Assembly (NCBI RefSeq): GCF_020532725.1
Contig: NZ_JAJAVC010000011.1
Coordinates: 124,001-188,000 of the forward strand
Source: Methylobacillus arboreus
GTDB lineage: Bacteria > Pseudomonadota > Gammaproteobacteria > Burkholderiales > Methylophilaceae
Reading direction: 5' to 3'
DNA: 64,000 nucleotides
The translations under genes and the position numbers were made by a program. Positions within the stretch are counted from its first letter, which is position 1. Each line of letters opens with the position of its first letter. Under the pieces are notes generated by a model. The model made no database searches. It was not told the origin of the DNA and saw only the letters and a program-made list of their open reading frames with translations. This document shows positions 26,388-35,464 of this stretch, in pieces.

Positions 26388-26588
26388 TTAGTGGTTGGCA
26401 ACACTGTTCAGCGTTGTTTTGTTTTTTTGGTTTTCATGGTTAAAGCGCACTTTCTCCCGGCGCTCGATCTGGGTAACGCGGCCATCGTGAACCGTGATTT
26501 CGACAGAACCGAAGCGCAGCAGCTCAATGGAACGCAGAATTTCCTGGATCACTTCGTTGCTGGTTTTTATTTTTGTTTCTTGTGACAT
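26388..26588 (-). CDS. YezD-family small protein (DUF2292)
   Basis: Function unknown. The 66-residue protein has the YezD core [40 protein letters not shown], a helix followed by a beta hairpin, then a polar tail. The ATG at 26588 follows AAAGG seven bases upstream; a longer reading from 26633 would begin at or before the predicted transcription start and is rejected. It is first in a four-gene operon with sbp, DUF2325 and TOBE. In other bacteria YezD genes are often sulfur-responsive, which fits this position. Confidence 0.85.
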   Translation of the reverse strand: MSQETKIKTSNEVIQEILRSIELLRFGSVEITVHDGRVTQIERREKVRFNHENQKNKTTLNSVANH

Positions 26589-26619
26589 ACATGTGCCTTT
26601 GGCAGTTTCAATCCGATTA

Positions 26620-26656
26620 GTGCACTGTAGCAAGATTTTTAAATAGTTAAAAATAA
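26620..26656 (-). promoter_or_regulatory. Shared sulfur promoter element upstream of yezD-sbp operon
   Basis: Minus strand: TTATTTTT, 18 bases, then CTACAGTGCAC with the extended -10 TGCTACAGT. The AT box, spacing and 9 of 11 end bases or better match the element before cysT. Transcription would start near 26617. Confidence 0.55.
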
Positions 26657-26762
26657 TTTGTTTGTATATTTTTATCGTTTATTGGAATATTGAATGGGAT
26701 GAAAAAACCGGGAAAGCCTCTGGCTATCCCGGTGTAAATGGAGGTGTACAGATTGCGAGAGA

Positions 26763-28316
26763 CTAGAATGCGCTGACAGTCAATTCCACATAGAGGAAGT
26801 TAGAGGTGTCCTTGCGGTCTCCATACACGTTCTTTACAAAATCCCCACCCTTGAAATAGGCATAGCCCACATTGGCTGCTACGTGTTTGTGCAGTGGGAA
26901 ACGTACGCGAATATCCCACTCCTCGCCGAGGTCACGGCCACTGTTGCCGGTTTGGTCGCGCAGGTTGGCACCCGCATTCCAGCGGTCAGTGGCGCTATCC
27001 AGCTTGTACCAGCTATATCCGGTGTCGATGTTCACGCTGGTGAATGGGCTGAACTCGGCACGGATCTTGGTGGAATTGATATTTTCCATCTGGATGTAAT
27101 CATTGCTCGACCAAGGACGCGCAAAGCCGAACAGGCGGTCAAAACGTTCGCTGGTGCCGGTGCTTGATCCTTTGTCGCCAGTTGCTACGCCATAATTGGC
27201 GCTGAAGCGGGGCTTCCATGGATGTTGTTCTACAGTGTAGCCAAATTCGGCAATATAGGAATATGCCCTGTGGTCGCGCGTGCCGTCCTCGCCCCACTGT
27301 TTGTAATAGTTGAGGTCGTAGTCAAAGCCAGTCTTGCCGATCACGCCATAGCCGCGCAGGCCTGCAGTGTGGATTTCCCGGTCATTCGCATTGGTGACCC
27401 TGGCGCCATTGGCGTTGTATTTCACCTGGTCACCATCCTGCTTGAGGTAGAAGTAGGATGGGGAAATCGTGACGATATCCGACCATTTGCGCCAATCGAA
27501 CACAGCGCCATAGAACCACTGGCCTCTGTCGCGCTGATTGAGCTGTTCGGTAAAGCGCACGATAGGCTGCAAGGCAAACAGATCAAGTTCCCAGTCGTTC
27601 TTGTGTTGGCCGATGGTGGCGCGGAAACCTTGGAAGGTGTTGGTGGTGTTGCGCCATTCATTACGGGCGATCAGGCGGCGCTCGAGCTGTTCGAATGCCA
27701 TGCGCCCAGCTTTGATGCTCACGGGGCGGGCGTTACCCAGATCATCCTTGCCGAGGAAATCCTGAAAATAGAGTTCGCCATAAGCCTGGATAGGTTCTGC
27801 CAGGTCGACGTCACGATTGTCGCGCTCGAAATGGCTGTGGTTGCGGCGGGCATCTTCAAGTTCTACCGTAAAGCGGAATGGGTCGAACTTGTTACGCACT
27901 GCAAGGTAAATACGGGAGCGCAGCAGGAATGGCTCGTCGGTGACATTAACGTTGCGGCGGAAATCGTTCTCACGCCTTTCATAACGGAAACGGTAATCCG
28001 CCCCTACATCCAGCCAGTCGATGTCGGTATATTCCTTGAGCCAGGTCTGATTGATTGGCTTTGTGAACCGGGGTGGTTCGGCTTCCCTCGTGGTGCCGTA
28101 AGAGCGAGGCGCAACCCAATAGCCTTTTTCTGCCTTTTTTGCCAGGGCGGCTTCGGCAGCAAGTTCTGCTTTGCGGGCTTTGATGCGTTCCTGCTGGTCA
28201 GGTTCTTCTGCGCTAAGCGGAGCGTTCGTAGCCTCTTCGGCTGCATGTATCAAGCCGGTACTGAGTGCAAAGCCTCCAGCAACCAATAGCTGGATGATTC
28301 CAGTTTTTTTAAACAA
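26763..28316 (-). CDS. Alginate-export-family outer membrane beta-barrel protein
   Basis: Predicted outer-membrane channel. About 517 residues from a TTG at 28316, which follows GGGAG eight bases upstream and begins a clear signal peptide (FKKTGIIQLLVAGGFALSTGLIHA). A charged linker with KARKAELAAEAALAKKAEKG follows, then a barrel of many short amphipathic strands (WLDVGADYRFRYERRENDF, LLRSRIYLAVRNKFDPFRFTVELEDAR, ending NFLYVELTVSAF). The alginate-export name reflects fold only. Its promoter element matches the sulfur set, so it may admit sulfate or an organosulfur compound. An ATG at 28457 would add 47 residues without a signal sequence and is less likely. Confidence 0.82.
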   Translation of the reverse strand: MFKKTGIIQLLVAGGFALSTGLIHAAEEATNAPLSAEEPDQQERIKARKAELAAEAALAKKAEKGYWVAPRSYGTTREAEPPRFTKPINQTWLKEYTDIDWLDVGADYRFRYERRENDFRRNVNVTDEPFLLRSRIYLAVRNKFDPFRFTVELEDARRNHSHFERDNRDVDLAEPIQAYGELYFQDFLGKDDLGNARPVSIKAGRMAFEQLERRLIARNEWRNTTNTFQGFRATIGQHKNDWELDLFALQPIVRFTEQLNQRDRGQWFYGAVFDWRKWSDIVTISPSYFYLKQDGDQVKYNANGARVTNANDREIHTAGLRGYGVIGKTGFDYDLNYYKQWGEDGTRDHRAYSYIAEFGYTVEQHPWKPRFSANYGVATGDKGSSTGTSERFDRLFGFARPWSSNDYIQMENINSTKIRAEFSPFTSVNIDTGYSWYKLDSATDRWNAGANLRDQTGNSGRDLGEEWDIRVRFPLHKHVAANVGYAYFKGGDFVKNVYGDRKDTSNFLYVELTVSAF

Positions 28317-28674
28317 GATAGATCTCCCTGATCGAATGTCCCTTCCAGTTGACTGGAAAGCAAGCCTTGCTTGTTGACAAGTGTTGATGTTGAACCGCTG
28401 GTAATACAGTAGGTGTTGGGGTTGGCTAGAGGTGGCAACAAGAGATACTGCTGTCATGTTGCAGCTGAGCCGGAGGAACGAGGCGAGAGACTCCCAGCGC
28501 GAAGATAATACCTAGTGTAAAACCTGAGGATGGTATCGACATAATCTGGGGTTTCTTTATAACGCTATCAAACAAGATGCGTGAACTTTAACAATGAATA
28601 TTGAAGAGTAAAAATATTTATTTATTCTATTAATATAGTGTGTGGGAATATCAGCATTTAATGCTCGGCAATAA
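28317..28674 (-). promoter_or_regulatory. Long leader and promoter region of the outer-membrane barrel gene
   Basis: Gene-free stretch of 358 bases. The sulfur-type element is at 28581-28617 (minus strand: ATATTTTT, 18 bases, TTAAAGTTCAC with extended -10 TGTTAAAGT), which would give a leader near 260 bases. Close to the start codon lie two small hairpins, AAGCAAG/CTTGCTT and TTCCAGT/ACTGGAA (28342-28372). An alternative promoter, TTTACA with TATTAT, lies nearer the gene. The AT-rich part beyond 28618 shows nothing further. Confidence 0.45.
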
Positions 28675-29220
28675 TCACTTCTGATGATTCCACAGCACGT
28701 CTGGAGCGCCTGAGCTATGGTTGAGGTGGCGAGCTATGACAAATAGCAGATCAGACAGGCGGTTGAGGTAAGGCAATGCAATGGGTGGCGTGGCTTGTTG
28801 GCGATGCAATGCAATCAAAACCCGCTCTGCGCGGCGGCATACGGTGCGGGCCAAATGGCACAATGCGGCGGCGCGGGTGCCGCCAGGCAGAATGAATTCG
28901 CGCAGAGGGCTGAGGGTGGCATTGAGGTCATCCAATACTTGCTCCAATGCTTCAACGCGGTGAGCTTGTAAAAGCTGGTGTCCGGGGATGGAAAGTTCGC
29001 CGCCCAGGTCGAAAAGGTCATGCTGTATTGCAGTGAGGCACTGCGAGATTTGTTCCGACATGGGTTCTGTGAGCAATACGCCCAGCAATGCATTGAGCTC
29101 GTCCACGCAGCCTAGCGCTTCCACGCGTGCGCTGTCTTTCTCAACGCGGCTGCCATCGCCCAGGCCGGTAGTGCCATCGTCGCCAGTGCGCGTGTATATC
29201 TTGCTTAAACGGTGGCCCAT
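28675..29220 (-). CDS. PduO-type cob(I)alamin adenosyltransferase
   Basis: Converts cob(I)alamin to adenosylcobalamin using ATP. About 181 residues from the ATG at 29220, which has AAGGA six bases upstream. The ATP-binding N-terminus KIYTRTGDDGTTGLGDGSRV, then VDELNALLG, FILPGGTRAAALCHLARTVCRRAER with the catalytic arginine region and LPYLNRLSDLLFVIARHLN are all family hallmarks. It is divergent from murI and shares a short promoter gap with it. Confidence 0.94.
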   Translation of the reverse strand: MGHRLSKIYTRTGDDGTTGLGDGSRVEKDSARVEALGCVDELNALLGVLLTEPMSEQISQCLTAIQHDLFDLGGELSIPGHQLLQAHRVEALEQVLDDLNATLSPLREFILPGGTRAAALCHLARTVCRRAERVLIALHRQQATPPIALPYLNRLSDLLFVIARHLNHSSGAPDVLWNHQK

Positions 29221-29331
29221 GCTGAATCCTTTTAATTCAATGTGATTCATTTCATTTTAAACCAAAGCATAGACTGGCTCACAAGCGCGGGCTTGGGTAA
29301 ACTGCTCCGGTTTCCGTTTATCTTGTCCACT

Positions 29332-30180
29332 GTGCATAACATATCTGCCCATTTGCCTAAAGAGTCCGCGTCTGCTGCCATTGGAGTGTTTGATTCCGGT
29401 GTCGGTGGCCTCTCTGTATTGCGGCATATCCGTGGGCTGCTGCCGCATGAGAATCTACTTTATTTTGCAGACTCCCGGCATGCGCCGTATGGCGCTAAAT
29501 CGCAGGCGTATATTATTGACCGGTCGCGCGAGATCACCCATTTTCTGCTGGCACAGGGAGCTAAGGCGATAGTGGTTGCCTGCAATACCGCAACTGCAGC
29601 GGCTATTCACGCTTTGCGGCAAGAGTTCCATATTCCCATCATCGGTATGGAGCCAGCCGTTAAACCCGCAGCGGCGGCAACCCGCAGTGGTGTTGTCGGC
29701 GTTCTGGCAACCACCGGAACCCTGCAAAGCGCCCAGTTTGCAGCCTTGCTGGAAAATTACGGTAAAAATATTAAGGTGGAGACCCAGGCTTGCGTAGGCT
29801 TGGTGGAGTGCATAGAGCGTGGCGACTTGAGTGCTGGCGCAACACGTGCGCTGGTGGCGCAGTATGTTATCCCGTTGATGGAAGCGGGCGCTGATACCAT
29901 TGTGCTTGGTTGCACGCATTATCCTTTTGTCAAACCGCTGATTGCCGAGATCGCAGGCGAAGAAGTTGTACTGATTGATACCGGGAGTGCTGTTGCGAGG
30001 CAGTTGAGGCATCGCCTTCAGGAGGACGGATTGTTAAGCGAAAATCGCTTGCAGGGGACGACAATATGCTGGAGCAACAGTCCTGAAAAAGAAGCGCAGC
30101 AGTTGATAAAGCACTTGGTTGGGGAGGATGTGGTTGTGGAGGTTGTTCTGGATGAGGCTGGACAGATTGAGGGAATTTAA
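29332..30180 (+). CDS. murI: Glutamate racemase
   Basis: Makes D-glutamate for peptidoglycan. From the GTG at 29332 it has 282 residues, the usual size; an open frame extends to 29242 (312 residues) but adds an atypical hydrophobic stretch. Neither start has a clear ribosome binding site, so the start is uncertain. Signature parts are IGVFDSGVGGLSVLRHI, YFADSRHAPYG, VVACNTATAAAI with catalytic Cys, and IVLGCTHYPFVKPLI with the second catalytic Cys. A terminator follows at 30182-30212. Confidence 0.93.
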   Translation: MHNISAHLPKESASAAIGVFDSGVGGLSVLRHIRGLLPHENLLYFADSRHAPYGAKSQAYIIDRSREITHFLLAQGAKAIVVACNTATAAAIHALRQEFHIPIIGMEPAVKPAAAATRSGVVGVLATTGTLQSAQFAALLENYGKNIKVETQACVGLVECIERGDLSAGATRALVAQYVIPLMEAGADTIVLGCTHYPFVKPLIAEIAGEEVVLIDTGSAVARQLRHRLQEDGLLSENRLQGTTICWSNSPEKEAQQLIKHLVGEDVVVEVVLDEAGQIEGI

Positions 30181-30181
30181 A

Positions 30182-30212
30182 CAATAAAGCCGGGTTTCCC
30201 CGGCTTTATTGT
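30182..30212. terminator. Bidirectional terminator between murI and the zinc-finger gene
   Basis: Inverted repeat CAATAAAGCCGGG/CCCGGCTTTATTG with a short TTT loop. T-rich sequence lies on both sides, so it can serve both converging genes. Confidence 0.85.
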
Positions 30213-30404
30213 TTAGTGATGGCTGACGGTTTCGCCAGCTTTCAATTTGTACTTGGTGCCGCAGTAAGGGCAGGCTGCATGTCCATTGGCAGCAATATCG
30301 AGGAAAACCCGCGGGTGAGAACACCACAATGCAACCTCATTGGTTGGGCAGTGCAAGGGTAAGTCTTTTGCACTAACTTCGATTTCCTTGATTTCAGTTG
30401 CCAT
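30213..30404 (-). CDS. Zinc-finger CHCC domain protein
   Basis: Small 63-residue protein with the CHCC zinc-ligand pattern: Cys in LPLHCPTN, His in WCSHPRVFLDI, and the pair ACPYCGTKY. The same domain occurs in the NDUFS6 accessory subunit of complex I, but the role of the free bacterial form is not established. It follows ilvE by 12 bases in the same direction and is probably co-transcribed. Confidence 0.88.
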   Translation of the reverse strand: MATEIKEIEVSAKDLPLHCPTNEVALWCSHPRVFLDIAANGHAACPYCGTKYKLKAGETVSHH

Positions 30405-30416
30405 GGTGTCCTCTTG

Positions 30417-31340
30417 CTATTTAATCAGGGTGAGCCAGCCGATGTGTTCCGGCGAGCGACCATGTACTACGTCGAAATACTTGGATTGCAGTTTTTCGGT
30501 GATGGGGCCGCGAGTTCCGGCGCCAATGGCACGATTGTCCAGTTCACGGATCGGAGTGACTTCAGCCGCAGTACCGGTGAAGAAGGCTTCATCTGCTGAA
30601 TAGACCTCATCGCGTGTAATGCGCTTCTCGATGATCTGGTAGCCAAACTCGGTAGCAAGCTGTACTACCGTATCTCGGGTAATCCCTTCCAAGGCGCTGG
30701 TGAGATCAGGGGTGTAGATCTTGTTGTTGCGGATGATGAAAATATTTTCACCAGAACCTTCGGCAACAAAGCCGTCCACATCCAAGAGCAGCGCTTCGTC
30801 ATAGCCATCATGCGCGGCTTCCTGGTGAGCCAGGATGGAGTTCAGGTAGTTGCCGTTGGCCTTGGCCTTACACATGTGGATGTTGACATGGTGGCGCGCG
30901 AAGGAGGATGTCTTGACGCGAATGCCATGCTTGATTGCCTCGTCGCCCATGTATGCGCCCCATTTCCAGGCGGCAACAATAACATGGGTTGAAAGTGTCT
31001 TGGCAGAGATGCCCATGGCTTCGGCGCCGTAAAATGCCATTGGGCGCATGTAGCCGGATTCGAGATTGTTTTCGCGAATAGCGGCTTTTTGCGCTTCCAG
31101 CAGCGTGGCTTTGTCAAATGGCATTTTCATGCCAAGGATATGAGCCGAGCGGAACAGGCGGTCAGTATGGTCCTGCAACCGGAAAATGGCAGTTCCCTTA
31201 TCGGTCTTGTAGGCACGCACGCCTTCAAACACCCCCATGCCGTAATGCAATGTGTGGGTGAGTACATGGGTGGTGGCATCGCGCCAGGGCACCATTTTTC
31301 CGTCATACCAAATCAGACCATCGCGGTCGGCCATCGACAT
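30417..31340 (-). CDS. ilvE: Branched-chain amino acid aminotransferase
   Basis: PLP enzyme for the last step of leucine, isoleucine and valine synthesis. About 307 residues from the ATG at 31340, with GGAGA six to eight bases upstream. Family segments are IWYDGKMVPWRDATTHVL, LHYGMGVFEGVRAY, FRLQDHTDRLFRSA, the PLP-lysine region CKAKANGNYLNSILAHQEA, EGSGENIFIIRN and FFTGTAAEVTPIREL. The catalytic lysine is within CKAKANGNY. Class IV fold. Confidence 0.95.
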   Translation of the reverse strand: MSMADRDGLIWYDGKMVPWRDATTHVLTHTLHYGMGVFEGVRAYKTDKGTAIFRLQDHTDRLFRSAHILGMKMPFDKATLLEAQKAAIRENNLESGYMRPMAFYGAEAMGISAKTLSTHVIVAAWKWGAYMGDEAIKHGIRVKTSSFARHHVNIHMCKAKANGNYLNSILAHQEAAHDGYDEALLLDVDGFVAEGSGENIFIIRNNKIYTPDLTSALEGITRDTVVQLATEFGYQIIEKRITRDEVYSADEAFFTGTAAEVTPIRELDNRAIGAGTRGPITEKLQSKYFDVVHGRSPEHIGWLTLIK

Positions 31341-31516
31341 CTTTGCTTCTCCGTTACCAAGTGCTGTCAAAAACGCTAATTGTACGCGCAAGGCCTTGTA
31401 TTTGAATAGCTGGTTTTCTTAATTTGTTGTGATGGACGGCAGGATTTCGGCACGGAATTAAATCGGTTTGGAACTTATAATATGGTGCCGTAATAATGTT
31501 GACTGTTTTGCTGGGT

Positions 31517-31545
31517 TATTAACCACTTTTAAGTTATGGTTAATA
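31517..31545. repeat. Inverted repeat in the ompW promoter region
   Basis: TATTAACCA (31517-31525) and TGGTTAATA (31537-31545) form a perfect 9-bp dyad with an 11-bp centre, about 75 bases before the ompW start codon and just upstream of a TAGAAT -10. It may be an operator; no specific regulator was recognised. Confidence 0.45.
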
Positions 31546-31621
31546 GGTGTAGAATTAAAAATAGGGGTAGAACCAAGCGTTGTATTTAGTTTGTAGTAAT
31601 CAAATGAAGAGAGAGCAAAAA

Positions 31622-32281
31622 ATGAAATTAAAGCAAAGTGTATTGTTGGCTTGTGCCCTGCTGGCGCCTGCTGCGGCAATGGCTGAGGCAGGAGATTGGG
31701 TGATACGTGCACGTGCTGTGAACGTGAGCCCGAATGAGGATAGCAAGCTGGGCGATTACACCAATTCCTTGCTGGGTGCAGGGGCTGGATCCAAACTGGA
31801 AGTGGGCGATCAAGTCATTCCGGAACTCGATATTTCCTACTATGTCACTAAGAATATTGCCTTGGAATTGGTATTAGCATTGGGTACGCGTCATGACGTG
31901 AGCATCAAGGGTGCCAATGGCGTTGCCAGTGAAGACCTGGGCTCGGTGAACCTGCTGCCGCCAACACTGACGGCGCAATGGCACTTCCGTCCAGACAAGA
32001 CGTTTGATCCTTATGTCGGTGTCGGCGTGAACTACACCCGTTTCATGGATAACGGTTTGCATTCTGCCCAGTTGAATCAGGATATCCGCGTTGAGCGCAA
32101 CAGCTGGGGTCCTGCGCTGCAAGCCGGCTTTGATTTCAACCTGGGTGATGGCTGGTTGGTGAATGCCGACGTCAAGTACTTGTGGATTGATACTGACGTT
32201 AAGCTCAAGAACGGTCCCAAGATCGACAGCCTGGATATCAATCCCTGGGTGCTTGGCTTCGGTTTCGGTAAGCGGTTTTAA
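31622..32281 (+). CDS. ompW: OmpW-family outer membrane protein
   Basis: Eight-stranded outer-membrane barrel, thought to pass small hydrophobic compounds. About 219 residues from the ATG at 31622. A signal peptide ends at AMAEA near residue 22. OmpW traits are GDWVIRARAVNVSPNEDS, LDISYYVTKNIALELVLALGTRHDV, LPPTLTAQWHFRPDKTFDPYVGVGVNYTRF and a C-terminal WVLGFGFGKRF strand. It stands alone between ilvE and the SCO/cbb3 genes. Upstream lies an inverted repeat that could be an operator. Confidence 0.93.
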   Translation: MKLKQSVLLACALLAPAAAMAEAGDWVIRARAVNVSPNEDSKLGDYTNSLLGAGAGSKLEVGDQVIPELDISYYVTKNIALELVLALGTRHDVSIKGANGVASEDLGSVNLLPPTLTAQWHFRPDKTFDPYVGVGVNYTRFMDNGLHSAQLNQDIRVERNSWGPALQAGFDFNLGDGWLVNADVKYLWIDTDVKLKNGPKIDSLDINPWVLGFGFGKRF

Positions 32282-32375
32282 GTAGAAATGCAGCATGCCC
32301 TGACTGCCTAGGTTGGCGTCAGGCCGCTGGTGGCCGATAATCCGGGTTTGGATAATTGGTTTTGCGAGGTGGGGT

Positions 32376-32960
32376 GTGCTGAAATATTTGTTAATCCTGT
32401 TGGCGCTGCTTTTATGCTTGGTTGCATGCGGACAAGGCCGACAGGAATTATTGGAGTTGTATGGTACGGATGTGACTGGCGCCGAAATTACCGGGGCATT
32501 CACGTTGACCGACCATGAAGGCAGGCAGCGACAGCTTGAGGATTTCAAGGGCAAGGTAGTGGCGGTATTTTTTGGCTATACGCGGTGTCCGGATGTATGC
32601 CCGACCACCATGTTGTCTATGGCAAATGCCATGGTGCTGATGGGGGATAAGGCGCAAGATGTGCAGGTGTTGTTTATTACCGTAGACCCTGAGCGGGATA
32701 CACAGGATATCCTTGCACAGTATGTCCCGTCCTTTTACCCAGGTTTTATCGGTCTTTATGGAGCGGCAGAACAGCTGAAGCAAGCAGCAAGAAATTACAA
32801 GGTGGTATACGCCAAGCAACAGACGCAAGATGGTAGCTCATATACCGTTGATCATAGTGCCGGGGTGTATGTGTTTGACCGGGAAGGAAAAATTCGTGCC
32901 TATTTGCGGCATGACGAAACGCCGGAGCAATTGGCACATGATATTACCCAATTTTTTTAG
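32376..32960 (+). CDS. SCO1/SenC-family copper chaperone lipoprotein
   Basis: Thioredoxin-fold protein that helps load copper into cytochrome oxidase. From the GTG at 32376 it has 194 residues. A lipoprotein signal (KYLLILLALLLCLVAC) has its lipobox LVAC at about residue 17. Copper ligands are the CPDVC pair in GYTRCPDVCPTTM and the histidine in TVDHSAGVYV. It lies 80 bases before ccoN, consistent with work on the cbb3 oxidase, although cbb3 has only the CuB site, so the benefit could be in CuB loading. Confidence 0.93.
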   Translation: MLKYLLILLALLLCLVACGQGRQELLELYGTDVTGAEITGAFTLTDHEGRQRQLEDFKGKVVAVFFGYTRCPDVCPTTMLSMANAMVLMGDKAQDVQVLFITVDPERDTQDILAQYVPSFYPGFIGLYGAAEQLKQAARNYKVVYAKQQTQDGSSYTVDHSAGVYVFDREGKIRAYLRHDETPEQLAHDITQFF

Positions 32961-33039
32961 GGTTTTTCTTGTCCAATCGATTGGATACGGAATATAATTT
33001 TTCGATTTTTTAAGCTAGATTTTGTGTGAGGAGATAGTA

Positions 33040-34497
33040 ATGGCAACGGCAAGCATCGCGACTGCTGGTGTTGGTACTAGCGAACAATATAATTACGATA
33101 TTATTCGCAAGTTCGCCATCATGACCTTTATTTGGGGGGCGATCGGTATGTTCGTTGGCGTTTATATCGCCTCTGAACTGGCCTATCCGTTCCTAAATTT
33201 CGATAATCCATACATTACATTTGGCCGCCTGCGTCCAGTCCATACCAGTGGCGTAATTTTTGGTTTTGGCGGCAGTGCGCTGTTCGCCACTTCTTACTAT
33301 GTCGTGCAGCGTACCTGTCAGGCTCGCCTGTTTGGTGGTGAGGGGCTTGCCAATTTTACGTTCTGGGGCTGGCAGGCAGCGGTTGCGCTTTCCGCACTGG
33401 GCTATATGTTTGGGTATACCCAGGCGCGTGAATACGCTGAAATGACATGGCCGGTTGACCTGTTGATCCTGTTTGTCTGGGTGGCTTACCTTGCCATTTA
33501 CGTTGGCACCTTGCTCAAGCGCAAGCAGCCACATATCTATGTTGCCAACTGGTTCTATCTTGCCTTTATTCTTGCAACCGCTTTGTTGCACATTTTCAAC
33601 AACCTGCAAGTGCCGGTAAAGCTGTTCTCCCTTGAGTCCTACAGCCTGTTCTCAGGTACCCAGGATGCGATGACGCAATGGTGGTACGGTCACAACGCGG
33701 TGGGTTTCTTTCTCACGGCTGCCTTCCTCGGCATGATGTACTACTTCGTTCCCAAGCAGGCAGGCCGTCCGGTTTACTCCTACCGCCTGTCCATCCTGCA
33801 CTTCTGGGCAATTATCTTCCTGTATATGTGGGCCGGCGCGCACCACCTGCACTGGACTGCGCTGCCTGACTGGACTGGCACACTGGCTGCCACCTTCTCC
33901 ATCATGTTGTTACTGCCATCCTGGGGCGGCATGATCAACGGCATCATGACCTTGTCCGGCGCATGGGACAAGTTGCGTACCGACCCCGTGATCCGCTTCC
34001 TGATCGTGGCGCTGTCCTTCTACGGCATGTCTACGTTTGAAGGTCCGATGATGTCGCTCAAGGACGTCAATGCGCTGTCCCACTATACTGATTGGACTAT
34101 TGGTCACGTGCATTCCGGTGCGCTGGGCTGGGTAGCAATGATTACTTTCGGCAGTATGTATCACCTGGTGCCGCGTGTTTGGAATACCCAGATGTACAGC
34201 GTGCGCCTGATTAATGTCCATTTCTGGCTTGCAACCATTGGTGTGTTGCTCTACATCACTGCTATGTGGATTTCCGGCATCATGCAGGGTCTGATGTGGC
34301 GTGCTTTTGATGACTTCGGCAACTTGCAGTATTCCTTCGTTGAGTCTGTGGCCGCTGCGCATCCGTTCTATGTTATGCGTGCTGTCGGCGGGGCTTTCTT
34401 CCTCGCAGGCATGATTCTGATGTGCTACAACATGTATAAGACCATTCGCCAGGGCAGTACTGAGGCCCATGCCGGTCTGAATGTGGCGGCAGCCTAA
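33040..34497 (+). CDS. ccoN: cbb3-type cytochrome c oxidase subunit I
   Basis: Catalytic heme-copper subunit that reduces oxygen and pumps protons under low oxygen. About 485 residues from the ATG at 33040 (GAGGAG upstream). The twelve or more membrane helices include [20 protein letters not shown] with a heme-ligand histidine, [25 protein letters not shown] with the CuB histidine, [15 protein letters not shown] with the HH pair, and [18 protein letters not shown] with the two heme histidines. All ligands are present. It is first of the ccoNOQP set. Confidence 0.97.
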   Translation: MATASIATAGVGTSEQYNYDIIRKFAIMTFIWGAIGMFVGVYIASELAYPFLNFDNPYITFGRLRPVHTSGVIFGFGGSALFATSYYVVQRTCQARLFGGEGLANFTFWGWQAAVALSALGYMFGYTQAREYAEMTWPVDLLILFVWVAYLAIYVGTLLKRKQPHIYVANWFYLAFILATALLHIFNNLQVPVKLFSLESYSLFSGTQDAMTQWWYGHNAVGFFLTAAFLGMMYYFVPKQAGRPVYSYRLSILHFWAIIFLYMWAGAHHLHWTALPDWTGTLAATFSIMLLLPSWGGMINGIMTLSGAWDKLRTDPVIRFLIVALSFYGMSTFEGPMMSLKDVNALSHYTDWTIGHVHSGALGWVAMITFGSMYHLVPRVWNTQMYSVRLINVHFWLATIGVLLYITAMWISGIMQGLMWRAFDDFGNLQYSFVESVAAAHPFYVMRAVGGAFFLAGMILMCYNMYKTIRQGSTEAHAGLNVAAA

Positions 34498-34536
34498 TCG
34501 GCGCTTGATTGTAAAGACGAGTTACTGGAGTTATTC

Positions 34537-35271
34537 ATGAAGCATGACAAAATTGAGCGCAACCTAGGCATATTGCTGGTGTTTACCATGCTGGCAATCA
34601 GTGCCGGTGGTATGGTTGAGATCATTCCGCTGTTCTTCATCAAGGAAACCGTGGAAAAAGTGGAAGGCGTGCGTCCTTATACGCCATTGGAACAGCGTGG
34701 CCGAGATATTTACACGCGTGAAGGTTGCTATCTGTGCCATTCCCAGATGATCCGTCCTTTCCGTGACGAGGCACTGCGTTATGGCCACTATTCGCTAGCG
34801 GCAGAGTCCAAGTACGATCACCCATTCCAGTGGGGTTCCAAGCGTACGGGCCCTGATCTGGCCCGTGTCGGCGGCAAGTATTCAAACGACTGGCATACCC
34901 AGCATTTGATCGCGCCACGCTCGCTGGTGCCGCAATCTGTCATGCCCAACTACCCATGGCTGGCTACAACAGAGCTGAAGTACGACGATATTCAGGACCG
35001 CCTGAAGTCTCTGCGCCGCGTCGGCGTGCCGTACTCCAACAGCCAGGCTGAATATCAGCGCAATGTGGAGGAGTTTGGTGAAGATGTTGCCAAAACCTTA
35101 CATATTCCTGATGCCCAGAAAAACCTGGAGGCGCAGGCTCAGTCGGGTAATTACGATACTGATCCAAGCAATATCACGGAAATGGACGCGCTGGTTGCCT
35201 ACCTGCAGGTACTAGGCACTATGGTTGATTTCAAGAAGTATGACGACGATTATTTCGTCAAATTCCGTTAG
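34537..35271 (+). CDS. ccoO: cbb3-type oxidase monoheme cytochrome c subunit
   Basis: Membrane-anchored cytochrome c passing electrons to CcoN. The protein has 244 residues: an N-terminal anchor (LGILLVFTMLAISAGGMVEIIPLFFI), then heme-binding CYLCH in YTREGCYLCHSQMIRPF. The axial methionine is probably in VMPNYPWL. Typical CcoO segments include YGHYSLAAESKYDHPFQWGSKRTGPDLARVGGKYS. It lies 39 bases after ccoN and 12 before ccoQ. Confidence 0.96.
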   Translation: MKHDKIERNLGILLVFTMLAISAGGMVEIIPLFFIKETVEKVEGVRPYTPLEQRGRDIYTREGCYLCHSQMIRPFRDEALRYGHYSLAAESKYDHPFQWGSKRTGPDLARVGGKYSNDWHTQHLIAPRSLVPQSVMPNYPWLATTELKYDDIQDRLKSLRRVGVPYSNSQAEYQRNVEEFGEDVAKTLHIPDAQKNLEAQAQSGNYDTDPSNITEMDALVAYLQVLGTMVDFKKYDDDYFVKFR

Positions 35272-35283
35272 GAGGTAAAGACG

Positions 35284-35451
35284 ATGGAATGGCTGCTCTG
35301 GTTCACTCGTTTTGAAAACACCAAGCCTTTGTCACTGGTGATTTTTTTCCTCGTGTTCTGCGGCATCCTGTTCTACGTCTTCGGAAGCAAAAAGCGCGGC
35401 GAGAAGCTGGAAAGCTATAAGAACATCCCGCTGCAAGATGACGAAATTTAG
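35284..35451 (+). CDS. ccoQ: cbb3-type oxidase small subunit CcoQ
   Basis: Single-helix stabilising subunit, 55 residues. The ATG at 35284 follows AGGAGG. The membrane helix is SLVIFFLVFCGILFYVF, flanked by EWLLWFTRFENTK and a basic GSKKRGEKLE tail ending LQDDEI. Size, placement between ccoO and ccoP and the tail are typical of CcoQ/FixQ. Confidence 0.92.
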   Translation: MEWLLWFTRFENTKPLSLVIFFLVFCGILFYVFGSKKRGEKLESYKNIPLQDDEI

Positions 35452-35464
35452 TTAGGAAAGCATT

